Shown here piece by piece: positions 1-6,374 of a stretch of 8,872 nt of DNA. Source of the stretch: an uncultured Actinomycetes bacterium (GTDB taxonomy: Bacteria > Actinomycetota > Actinomycetes > Mycobacteriales > Mycobacteriaceae); assembly GCA_903911165.1 (NCBI GenBank), contig CAIWCQ010000144.1, positions 1-8,872 on the forward strand, written 5' to 3'. A program made the translations under genes and the position numbers. The notes beneath the pieces are model-generated. The model saw only the letters and a list, made by a program, of their open reading frames with translations. It did no database searches and was not told the DNA's origin. How positions within the stretch are numbered: the stretch's first letter is position 1; every line of letters starts with the position of its first letter.

Positions 1-1025
1 AGTGGATGACCGAGTGCGATAGCGCCGCCGTTGGGGTTGACCTTCGCCGGGTCGGCCTTGGTCTCCTTGATCCAGGCCAGCACCACCGGCGCGAAGGCCT
101 CGTTGATTTCCACGACGTCGATGTCCCCGATCGACAAGCCGGTCTTCTCCAGTGCGTACCGGGTCGCCGGGATCGGGCCGGTCAGCATGAGAACCGGATC
201 GGCGCCGCGGCAGCTGATGTGGTGGATCCGGGCCCGCGGAGTCAGTCCGTGGTCCTTGACTGCCGTCTCCGAGGCGAGCAGCACCGCACTTGCGCCATCG
301 GAAATCTGGCTCGCCACCGCGGCCGTCATCCGCCCGCCCTCGGTGAGCACCGGCAGGCCGGCCATCTTCTCGAGCGTGGTCTCGCGCGGGGTTTCGTCGG
401 TCGCAAATCCGTCGACGGCGACGATCTCTTTATCGAAGTGGCCACCGCGGATCGCGGCGAATGCCCGCTGGTGGCTGGCCAACGCGAAACGCTCCATGTC
501 CTCGCGCGAGATATCCCAACGCTCAGCGATCATCTCCGCCCCGAGGAATTGCGAGATCTCCTGGTCGCCATAGCGTTCCAGCCAGAACTTCGACTCATTG
601 GTCGGTGTGGAGAACCCGAATTCCTTGCCGACGATCATCGCCGAGGAGATCGGGATCTGACTCATGTTCTGAATGCCACCGGCCAAAATCAGATCAGCGG
701 TGCCGGCCATGATGGCCTGCGCGCCAAAGGAAATCGCCTGCTGGCTGGATCCGCACTGACGGTCGACGGTGACACCGGGCACCTCCTCGGGGTATCCGGC
801 CGCCAGCCAGGTGAGCCGGCCGATGTTTCCCGCCTGCCCGCCGATGGCGTCGACGCAGCCCACGATCGCGTCATCGACAGCAGCCGGGTCGACATCATTG
901 CGCTCGAAGATGCCGCGAAATGCGTGCACGCCCAGATCAATGGGGTGGATTCCGGCGAGCGAGCCGTTGCGCTTGCCGACCGGGGTGCGCACCGCATCGA
1001 TGACGTACGCCTCAGACATGGCCAT
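1..1025 (-). CDS. fadA6: FadA6-type acetyl-CoA acetyltransferase (thiolase), 3' end cut by window edge
   Basis: Reading the minus strand from 1025 gives an open frame of 341 codons that is still open at base 1. It begins MAMSEAYVIDAVRT, a typical degradative thiolase N-terminus. The nucleophilic cysteine is Cys91 in VDRQCGSSQQA, NEAF is at 308-311, and His340 lies in GGAIALGHP at the window edge. The C-terminal CxG motif, with the second catalytic Cys, lies outside. In M. tuberculosis the orthologous FadA6 is assigned to thiolysis of a ring-C/D-opened CoA thioester late in HIP catabolism, releasing acetyl-CoA. The ATG at 1025 has AAGGAG seven bases upstream; a second ATG at 1019 is the alternative start but sits 13 bases from it. 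It is the last visible gene of the fadE30-ipdF-kstR2-fadA6 operon, 29 nt after the kstR2 stop. No frameshift is visible. The family call is very secure; the orthology rests on remembered sequence plus synteny. Confidence 0.95.
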   Translation of the reverse strand, partial: MAMSEAYVIDAVRTPVGKRNGSLAGIHPIDLGVHAFRGIFERNDVDPAAVDDAIVGCVDAIGGQAGNIGRLTWLAAGYPEEVPGVTVDRQCGSSQQAISFGAQAIMAGTADLILAGGIQNMSQIPISSAMIVGKEFGFSTPTNESKFWLERYGDQEISQFLGAEMIAERWDISREDMERFALASHQRAFAAIRGGHFDKEIVAVDGFATDETPRETTLEKMAGLPVLTEGGRMTAAVASQISDGASAVLLASETAVKDHGLTPRARIHHISCRGADPVLMLTGPIPATRYALEKTGLSIGDIDVVEINEAFAPVVLAWIKETKADPAKVNPNGGAIALGHP

Positions 1026-1032
1026 GGGACTT

Positions 1033-1038
1033 CTCCTT
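1033..1038 (-). promoter_or_regulatory. Shine-Dalgarno of fadA6
   Basis: The minus strand reads AAGGAG here, seven bases before the ATG at 1025. It is the strongest ribosome binding site of the minus-strand operon and lies in its only true gene gap (1026-1054). It favours the ATG at 1025 over the one at 1019 and suggests fadA6 can be initiated independently of upstream translation. Confidence 0.8.
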
Positions 1039-1054
1039 AAGTGGTGCGACTGCG

Positions 1055-1678
1055 TCAGCCGGCGGCGGCAATACCGCCGAGGACGATGGCGAGGTACTGC
1101 TTGCCGACCTGTTCGGCGGTCAGCGGACCGCCGGGTTGATACCAGCGAACCGACACCCAGGTGGTGTCGCGAATGAATCGGTACACCAGATCCACGTCCA
1201 TGCCGGACTGGAAGTAGCCCTGCGCAATGCCTTCATTGAGGACGTCGACCCACATCGCGCGGTGGCGCTGATTGAGTTCCTCAACGTAGGAGAAACGTGG
1301 CTGCGACGAGAGTCGCTTGGCCTCGTCCTGATAGATGACCACCTCGGCGTGCCGGTGTTCGATGGCGTCGAACGAAGCCATGAACAGGCCCTTGAGTCGC
1401 GCCAGCGGATTCGGTTCGGTATCGACGATGTGCTGATAGCGGTCGAACAACCAGGTCAAGAAGGTACGCAGCACCTCGTCGACCATCTCCTCCTTAGAGG
1501 AGAAGTGGTGGTAGAGACTGCCGGACAGGATGCCCGCGGAGTCGGCGATATCCCGCACGGTGGTGGCCCGCAGCCCTCGTTCCGCAAACATCGCGGCGGC
1601 GAGCTCGAGTAATTCGTCTCGACGCGTTGCGGGCTGCGGGGTGGGGCGTGTCGCGGGCGGCGGGGTGGGGCGTGTCAT
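1055..1678 (-). CDS. kstR2: KstR2, TetR-family repressor of ring C/D catabolism
   Basis: This 207-residue protein has the TetR layout. An N-terminal DNA-binding domain carries the helix-turn-helix at about residues 39-59 (TTVRDIADSAG then SGSLYHHF), followed by an all-helical ligand/dimer domain with RFIRDTTWVSVRWYQPGGPLTAEQ near 167-190. The HTH and C-terminal segments closely match remembered M. tuberculosis KstR2 (about 200 aa), which represses the HIP genes and is released by HIP-CoA. The ATG at 1678 forms an ATGA overlap with the ipdF stop, and no good Shine-Dalgarno is visible upstream, so translation is probably coupled to ipdF. Because kstR2 lies downstream of the operator at 3631-3644, it should be autoregulated. 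Oddity: the N-terminal tail before the HTH contains an 8-residue tandem duplication (TRPTPPPA / TRPTPQPA) caused by a 24-bp repeat. Confidence 0.95.
   Translation of the reverse strand: MTRPTPPPATRPTPQPATRRDELLELAAAMFAERGLRATTVRDIADSAGILSGSLYHHFSSKEEMVDEVLRTFLTWLFDRYQHIVDTEPNPLARLKGLFMASFDAIEHRHAEVVIYQDEAKRLSSQPRFSYVEELNQRHRAMWVDVLNEGIAQGYFQSGMDVDLVYRFIRDTTWVSVRWYQPGGPLTAEQVGKQYLAIVLGGIAAAG
1629..1676 (-). repeat. Two tandem 24-bp units inside the start of kstR2
   Basis: Units lie at 1629-1652 and 1653-1676 and differ at a single base. Each is eight codons long, so the duplication is in frame and adds one extra copy of a Pro/Thr-rich octapeptide to the disordered N-terminus of KstR2. The second unit ends on the G of the kstR2 ATG, immediately next to the ATGA overlap with ipdF. 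Replication slippage in a GC-rich tract is the simplest origin. Confidence 0.9.
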
Positions 1679-2466
1679 GCGTGCTGGCTCGACACCGAGA
1701 TCACTTCGCCGGTCAGGTAGCTGGAGTAGTCACTGGCGAGGAATGCGATGGTGGCGGCGATCTCCCACGGCTCGGCCGCTCGGCCGAAAGCCTCCCCTTC
1801 GGAGAGCCGGTCGAGTAACTCCGTCGAACTCGTCTTCTCCAGGAACCGGTGCCGTGCGATGCTGGGTGAGACCGCGTTGATGCGCACCCCGTACTCGGCG
1901 GCTTCGATTGCACTGCAACGGGTCAGCGCCATCACTCCGGCCTTGGCCGCGGCGTAATGGGACTGCGAGTGTTGCGCCCGCCAGCCCAGAACACTCGCAT
2001 TGTTCACAATCACGCCCCCGTGATCGGCCTCCCGGAAGTAGCCCAGCGCCGCGCGCGTCGCTCTCATGACCGAGGTGAGCGTGACGTTCAGGACACGATC
2101 CCACTCTTCGTCAGTCATATCGACCACCGGTGTCTGTCCACCCAATCCGGCATTGTTGACCAAAACGTCGAGCCGGCCGAATCGGGCGGTGGTCGACGAG
2201 ATGAGCGCATCCACCTGTGCGGTGGAGGTGACGTCACACACCACGCTTTCCACTCGGCCGAGGCCGAGCGCCACCAATTCTTCCCGGGTCTCGGTGAGGC
2301 GGCGTTCGTGGTGATCCGAAATCATCACGTCGGCTCCCTCGGCGAGTGCGCGTCGTGCGGTCGCCGAACCGATACCGGTACCCGCCGCAGCGGTCACCAC
2401 CAACACCTTCCCGACGAGCAGACCGTGGCCCCCGATCTCCGCGGGCGCGGCCGCCAGTGACGCCAC
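1675..2466 (-). CDS. ipdF: IpdF, short-chain dehydrogenase/reductase of HIP-CoA catabolism
   Basis: This 263-residue classical SDR uses a GTG start at 2466. Visible motifs are the dinucleotide-binding T25-A-A-A-G-T-G-I-G33, NNAG at 104-107, catalytic Ser158, and Tyr171-x3-Lys175 (YAAAK), with the usual 13-residue Ser-Tyr spacing. Asp51 at the end of the second beta strand (ISDHHERR) favours NAD(H) over NADP(H). In M. tuberculosis IpdF (Rv3559c) is assigned to oxidation of the 5-hydroxyl group of HIP-derived CoA intermediates. The frame stays open upstream to 2583, but that part lies inside fadE30 and is not SDR-like. The GTG at 2466 shares one base with the fadE30 stop (TAGTG), has GGGAGG ten bases upstream, and gives the length expected of the family. 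The stop at 1675-1677 overlaps the kstR2 ATG. Both neighbours belong to the same pathway. Confidence 0.94.
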   Translation of the reverse strand: MASLAAAPAEIGGHGLLVGKVLVVTAAAGTGIGSATARRALAEGADVMISDHHERRLTETREELVALGLGRVESVVCDVTSTAQVDALISSTTARFGRLDVLVNNAGLGGQTPVVDMTDEEWDRVLNVTLTSVMRATRAALGYFREADHGGVIVNNASVLGWRAQHSQSHYAAAKAGVMALTRCSAIEAAEYGVRINAVSPSIARHRFLEKTSSTELLDRLSEGEAFGRAAEPWEIAATIAFLASDYSSYLTGEVISVSSQHA

Positions 2467-3614
2467 TAGCCTCGCGCCTCCCGGGGAAGGCCGAGAACCC
2501 GTTCGGCGATGACGTTGCGGTGGATTTCGTTGGATCCGCCATAGATGGTGTCGGCCCGGGAAAACAGGAACAACCGCTGCCACTCGTCAAACTCGTTGTC
2601 CTGCAGCACCAGACCCGTTCGGCCTTTGATGTCGAATGCCAGTTCGCCGAGATCCCGGTGCCAGGTGGCCCACAGCAGCTTGGAGACATTGTCGCCGCCG
2701 GGTTGTTCGTCGTCCATGGTCGCCAGCGCGAACGAACGCATGGTCTGCAGCCCGGCCCACGCCCGGGTGATCCGCTCACGGATCAGCGGATCGTCAATCG
2801 CACCGGTGTCCTTGGCCAGATCGACCATTCCGGAAAGCTCACGGCTGTAACGAATCTGCTGGCCCAAAGTCGATACGCCGCGTTCGTACATCAGTGTGCC
2901 CATCGCGACCCGCCAACCATCACCGGGTTCACCGACTACCAGATCCGCGTCGGTGCGGGCATCGGTGAAGAACACCTCGTTGAACTCCGAGTCACCGGTC
3001 AGCTGGACGATGGGCCTGATCTCGATACCCGGCTGATCGAGCGGTACCAACAGATATGCCAAACCCGCGTGACGCTTGGAGCCCTTTTCCGAACGGGCCA
3101 GCACGAAGCACCACTGCGACCAGTGCGCCAGCGACGTCCACACCTTCTGGCCGTTGATTAGCCAATGCTCCCCGTCAAGAACAGCGGAGGTGGCGACATT
3201 GGCCAGGTCACTTCCGGCCCCCGGCTCGGAGTAGCCCTGCGACCACAACTCGGTGACGTCACGGATCGCCGGCAGGAAGCGCTGCTGCTGGGCCGGCGTT
3301 CCGTAGTCAATCAGGGTCGGGCCGACGAGCTCCTCACCGAGGTGGTTGACCTTGTCTGGGGCGTCGGCGTGCGCGTACTCCTCGTAGAAGGCCACCCGGT
3401 GAGCGACCGACAGCCCACGCCCGCCGTGCTCCACCGGCCAACCCAGGCAGGTCAACCCGGCGGCGGCGAGGTGCCGATTCCACGCCAGCCGCTCCTTGAA
3501 CGCCTCATGCTCGCGGCCCGGACCACCCAGGCCCTTGAGCGCGGCGTAGTCACCGACCAGATTGTCTTCCAACCATTCCCGGACCTCCGCCCGGAACTCC
3601 TCGACCGTGATCAC
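2466..3614 (-). CDS. fadE30: FadE30, acyl-CoA dehydrogenase of HIP-CoA catabolism
   Basis: This 382-residue protein is a full-length flavin-dependent acyl-CoA dehydrogenase. It shows YSEPGAGSDLA (128-138), the NGQKVWTS strand (154-161), the conserved tail TIYGGSNEIHRN (356-367) and the AERVLGLPRE end. The Glu used as base by medium-chain enzymes in the YEGT motif is Gly here. Glu244 in MYERG aligns by eye with the isovaleryl-CoA-dehydrogenase-type base in helix G and is the likely catalytic residue (inference). In M. tuberculosis FadE30 is assigned to alpha,beta-desaturation of the propanoyl-CoA side chain of hydroxylated HIP-CoA. It is the first gene of the minus-strand operon. The start is GTG at 3614; AAGGG abuts it with no spacer, so the mRNA may be leaderless. 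It ends in TAG sharing one base with the ipdF GTG. Confidence 0.94.
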   Translation of the reverse strand: MITVEEFRAEVREWLEDNLVGDYAALKGLGGPGREHEAFKERLAWNRHLAAAGLTCLGWPVEHGGRGLSVAHRVAFYEEYAHADAPDKVNHLGEELVGPTLIDYGTPAQQQRFLPAIRDVTELWSQGYSEPGAGSDLANVATSAVLDGEHWLINGQKVWTSLAHWSQWCFVLARSEKGSKRHAGLAYLLVPLDQPGIEIRPIVQLTGDSEFNEVFFTDARTDADLVVGEPGDGWRVAMGTLMYERGVSTLGQQIRYSRELSGMVDLAKDTGAIDDPLIRERITRAWAGLQTMRSFALATMDDEQPGGDNVSKLLWATWHRDLGELAFDIKGRTGLVLQDNEFDEWQRLFLFSRADTIYGGSNEIHRNVIAERVLGLPREARG

Positions 3615-3630
3615 CCTTGTAGGCTAACCT
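3601..3630 (+). promoter_or_regulatory. Candidate fadD3 operon promoter
   Basis: A TCGACC hexamer at 3601-3606 and TAACCT at 3625-3630 are separated by 18 bp and resemble mycobacterial SigA -35/-10 elements (TTGACA / TAnnnT). Transcription would then start near 3637, inside the KstR2 operator, giving a leader of about 33 nt that contains the GAGGAG ribosome binding site. An overlapping TAGGCT at 3620-3625 is an alternative -10. This was assigned by eye and no start site has been measured. Confidence 0.4.
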
Positions 3631-3650
3631 ACCAAGCACTTGCTTGTCTG
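3621..3650 (-). promoter_or_regulatory. Candidate fadE30 operon promoter, possibly leaderless
   Basis: On the minus strand CAGACA (3650-3645) and TAGCCT (3626-3621) are 18 bp apart and fit a SigA-type promoter. Six bases separate the -10 from the GTG at 3614, so transcription would start at or next to the first base of that codon. The KstR2 operator occupies the spacer between the two hexamers, an effective position for blocking RNA polymerase. An alternative -10, TAGGTT (3631-3626), would give a leader of about five bases. Confidence 0.45.
3631..3644. promoter_or_regulatory. KstR2 operator
   Basis: The sequence ACCAAGCACTTGCT matches every fixed position of the published KstR2 motif AnCAAGnnCTTGnT. 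It lies in the only divergent intergenic region of the window, between fadE30 and fadD3, where KstR2 binds in M. tuberculosis. One site can repress both operons and, through the leftward one, kstR2 itself. A second, overlapping dyad (CAAGCA-ct-TGCTTG, 3633-3646) shares its left half-site. Confidence 0.92.
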
Positions 3651-3658
3651 GAGACCCT

Positions 3659-3664
3659 GAGGAG
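3659..3664 (+). promoter_or_regulatory. Shine-Dalgarno of fadD3, fixing a TTG start
   Basis: GAGGAG sits five bases before a TTG at 3670. There is no ATG or GTG at a comparable spacing; later in-frame GTG and ATG codons lie inside the conserved N-terminus. The site therefore supports initiation at TTG. Confidence 0.75.
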
Positions 3665-3669
3665 CAGCA

Positions 3670-5232
3670 TTGACCGCGCAAACCGGGCACCTGCTCACCA
3701 CGCCGGCGGTGCTCGACCGGATGGCCCGCGACTTCGCGGACCACGATGCACTCGTCACCGCAGACCGCACTTTCACCTTCGCCGAATTGCGCGAGGAAGT
3801 CCGACGGGCCGGGGCGGCAATCGCCGGACTCGGGGTCGCACCGGGTGACCGGGTCGCGATCTGGAGTCCCAATACCTGGCACTGGGTCGTCGCCTGTCTG
3901 GCCATTCACTACGCGGGCGCGGTACTGGTGCCGTTGAACACCCGCTACACCGCTGAAGAAGCAACCGACATCCTCGCCCGGACCGAGGCGCCACTGCTGA
4001 TCGGGATGGGCCGGTTCCTCGGTCATGACCGAGTCGCCGATCTCGATCGCGGCGCACTGCCCGCGTTGCGGCACATCGTGCGGGTGCCCGTCGAAACAGA
4101 ACAAGATGCCGATGACGGCACCTGGGACGCGTTCATGGCCGGGTCGCAAGCCCCGATGTCGGAGGTCGATGCCCGTGCCGCCGCGGTGCGCCCCGACGAC
4201 GTCTCCGACATCCTGTTCACCTCCGGCACCACCGGACGCAGCAAGGGTGTGCTGTGTTCACACCGGCAATCGCTGTCGGCGCCGGCAGCCTGGGCCGAGT
4301 GCGGACAAATCACAAGTGCCGACAGGTATTTATGCATCAACCCGTTCTTCCACAACTTCGGATACAAGGCCGGCATCCTGGCCTGTCTGCAGACCGGCGC
4401 GACACTCATCCCGCAGCTGACATTCGACCCGGAGCAAGCAATGCGGATGGTGCAGGACCAGAAGATCACCGTGCTACCCGGGCCGCCGACGATCTATCAG
4501 ACACTGCTAGATCACCCGTCCCGCAAGCACTTTGACCTCAGTTCGCTGCGGTTCGCCGTGACCGGTGCGGCGATCGTACCTGTGGTTCTGATTGAGCGGA
4601 TGCAGAGCGAACTCGACTTCAAGATCGTCCTAACCGCCTACGGGCTGACCGAGGCGACCGGTTTCGGAACCATGTGCCGCGCCGACGACGACCCGGTGAC
4701 CGTAGCCACCACATGCGGGCGGCCAATGGCCGGCTTCGAACTGCGCATCGATACTCCCCGCGACGACACCGGAGCCGGTGAGGTGCTCCTGCGTGGACCC
4801 AACGTCATGCTCGGGTACCTCGATGATCCGCAGGCGACGACCGAAGCCATCGACGCCGAAGGCTGGCTGCACACCGGCGATATCGGCATCGTCGATGAGG
4901 CGGGCAACCTGCGGATCACCGATCGACTCAAGGACATGTACAAATGCGGCGGATTCAATGTGTACCCCGCCGAGGTGGAACAAACACTGGCCCGGTTGGA
5001 AGGCGTCACCGAAGTCGCGGTAATCGGAATTCCCGACGAACGCCTCGGTGAAGTCGGCAGGGCCTTCGTCGTGCGACGTCCGGATTCCAAGATCGACGAG
5101 GCCACCGTGATCGCCTACAGCCGAGAACATCTGGCGAATTTCAAAGCACCCCGATCGGTGGTCTTCACCGATTCACTACCCCGCAATGCCGGCGGAAAAG
5201 TGGTCAAACCGACACTGCGAAAGATGAGTTAA
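3670..5232 (+). CDS. fadD3: FadD3, HIP-CoA synthetase (acyl-CoA ligase)
   Basis: This 520-residue ANL-superfamily adenylating enzyme activates HIP with ATP and CoA, the entry step of ring C/D degradation. The HIP-CoA it makes also inactivates KstR2. Visible motifs are the P-loop FTSGTTGRSKG (183-193), YGLTEA (324-329), HTGD (401-404), TDRLKDMYKCGGFNVYPAEVE over the hinge and A8 region (417-437), and the adenylation lysine Lys510 in RNAGGKV. WSPNTWHWVVACLAIHYAG near 65-83 and INPFFHNFGYKAGI near 223-236 are strongly FadD3-like by memory of the M. tuberculosis protein (about 503 aa). The start is TTG with a good ribosome binding site. First gene of the plus-strand operon, just downstream of the KstR2 operator; its TAA shares one base with the fadE31 ATG (TAATG). 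All expected catalytic motifs are intact. Confidence 0.95.
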   Translation: MTAQTGHLLTTPAVLDRMARDFADHDALVTADRTFTFAELREEVRRAGAAIAGLGVAPGDRVAIWSPNTWHWVVACLAIHYAGAVLVPLNTRYTAEEATDILARTEAPLLIGMGRFLGHDRVADLDRGALPALRHIVRVPVETEQDADDGTWDAFMAGSQAPMSEVDARAAAVRPDDVSDILFTSGTTGRSKGVLCSHRQSLSAPAAWAECGQITSADRYLCINPFFHNFGYKAGILACLQTGATLIPQLTFDPEQAMRMVQDQKITVLPGPPTIYQTLLDHPSRKHFDLSSLRFAVTGAAIVPVVLIERMQSELDFKIVLTAYGLTEATGFGTMCRADDDPVTVATTCGRPMAGFELRIDTPRDDTGAGEVLLRGPNVMLGYLDDPQATTEAIDAEGWLHTGDIGIVDEAGNLRITDRLKDMYKCGGFNVYPAEVEQTLARLEGVTEVAVIGIPDERLGEVGRAFVVRRPDSKIDEATVIAYSREHLANFKAPRSVVFTDSLPRNAGGKVVKPTLRKMS

Positions 5233-6374
5233 TGGATCTGCACTACGACGATCAGACCTGCGCCTTCCGGGACGAAGTGCGGGCATTCCTCGCCGCCAAC
5301 GCCGCATCGTTTCCTACTGAGTCCTACGACACCGCTGAGGGTTTCGAGCAGCACCGGCATTGGGACAGGGTGCTGTTCGACGCCGGACTGTCAGTGATCA
5401 CCTGGCCCGAGAAGTACGGCGGGCGAGATGCCACCCTGCTGCAGTGGGTGGTGTTCGAGGAGGAGTACTTCCGGGCCGGCGCCCCCGGCCGCGCGAGCGC
5501 CAATGGAACCTCGATGCTCGCCCCGACATTGTTCTCCCACGGAACCGAGGATCAACTGGATCGCATCCTGCCGAAGATGGCTAGTGGCGAACAAATCTGG
5601 GCTCAGGCATGGTCGGAACCTGAGTCGGGCAGCGACCTTGCATCACTGCGGTCAACCGCGACCAAGACCGACGGCGGGTGGCTGCTCAACGGCCAGAAGA
5701 TCTGGAGCAGCAGGGCACCATTCGCCGAACGCGGATTCGGTCTTTTCCGATCCGACCCCGAGTCGCAACGCCACCAAGGCCTCACCTACCTCATGTTCGA
5801 TCTGAGGGCCGACGGGGTCACGGTGCGCCCGATCCAGCAACTCGGCGGCGAGACCGGTTTCGGAGAGATCTTCCTCGACAATGCGTTCGTTGCCGACGAC
5901 GACGTCATCGGGGCTGCACACGACGGGTGGCGAGCGGCCATGAGCACGGCCAGCAACGAACGCGGGATGTCGCTTCGCAGCCCCGCGCGGTTCGTCGCAC
6001 CCGCGCAGCGTTTGGTCGAGGCCTGGAAGGCCAACCCAGATCCGGCGTTCGCTGACCAGGTGGCCGACGCCTGGATCAAGGCGCAGGCCTACCGACTACA
6101 CACCTTCTCAACGGTGACCCGACTGGCCGAAGGCGGCGAGTTAGGGGCGGAGTCGTCGGTCACCAAGGTGTTCTGGTCAGACCTTGATGTCGCCATTCAT
6201 CAAACCGCATGCGAGTTGCGCGGGCCCGACGGTGAACTCGCAGATTCATGGACCGATGGTCTGCTGTTCGCGTTGGGCGGCCCGATCTACGCCGGCACCA
6301 ACGAGATTCAGCGCAATATTATCGCCGAACGTCTACTGGGGTTACCGAGGGAGAGCGCCGGGGTGAAACGGTGA
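5232..6374 (+). CDS. fadE31: FadE31, large subunit of a heteromeric acyl-CoA dehydrogenase
   Basis: This 380-residue acyl-CoA dehydrogenase has WSEPESGSDLA (127-137), NGQKIWSS (153-160), GGPIYAGTNEIQRN (349-362) and the AERLLGLPRES end. The residue corresponding to the classical YEGT glutamate is Ala354. Glu243 in NERG is the candidate base by comparison with helix-G enzymes (inference). M. tuberculosis FadE31 has been reported to form alpha2beta2 heterotetramers with FadE32 or FadE33, whose genes follow directly here. The complex is associated with late dehydrogenation of methyl-branched dicarboxylyl-CoA intermediates from rings C/D. The ATG at 5232 overlaps the fadD3 stop by one base; the sequence before it is only weakly purine-rich, so coupling to fadD3 is likely. 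The stop at 6372-6374 overlaps the fadE32 GTG by four bases. Confidence 0.93.
   Translation: MDLHYDDQTCAFRDEVRAFLAANAASFPTESYDTAEGFEQHRHWDRVLFDAGLSVITWPEKYGGRDATLLQWVVFEEEYFRAGAPGRASANGTSMLAPTLFSHGTEDQLDRILPKMASGEQIWAQAWSEPESGSDLASLRSTATKTDGGWLLNGQKIWSSRAPFAERGFGLFRSDPESQRHQGLTYLMFDLRADGVTVRPIQQLGGETGFGEIFLDNAFVADDDVIGAAHDGWRAAMSTASNERGMSLRSPARFVAPAQRLVEAWKANPDPAFADQVADAWIKAQAYRLHTFSTVTRLAEGGELGAESSVTKVFWSDLDVAIHQTACELRGPDGELADSWTDGLLFALGGPIYAGTNEIQRNIIAERLLGLPRESAGVKR

Noticed and set aside
6..1040. Long plus-strand open frame of 344 codons opposite fadA6
   Set aside because: Its translation has no recognisable fold and is rich in Arg, Asp and His, as expected from the antisense of a high-GC gene; the minus strand encodes an unmistakable thiolase.
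1063..1079. Possible hairpin CGGCGG-caata-CCGCCG at the end of kstR2
   Set aside because: It lies inside kstR2 codons, has no following T-run on either strand, and is explained by GC-rich Gly/Ala codons. A terminator here would cut off fadA6.
2467..2583. N-terminal extension of the ipdF frame inside fadE30
   Set aside because: The extra 39 residues are Arg/Pro-rich and not SDR-like, and lie within conserved fadE30 codons; the GTG at 2466 has ribosome binding signals and gives the normal family length.
3619..3632. Inverted repeat GTAGG-ctaa-CCTAC as a second operator
   Set aside because: It does not match the KstR2 consensus and is better explained by overlapping -10 hexamers (TAnnnT) on the two strands; kept only as part of the promoter calls.
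6248..6370. N-terminal extension of the fadE32 frame inside fadE31
   Set aside because: It overlaps the conserved FadE31 C-terminus, and the translation before the GTG at 6371 does not resemble an acyl-CoA dehydrogenase.
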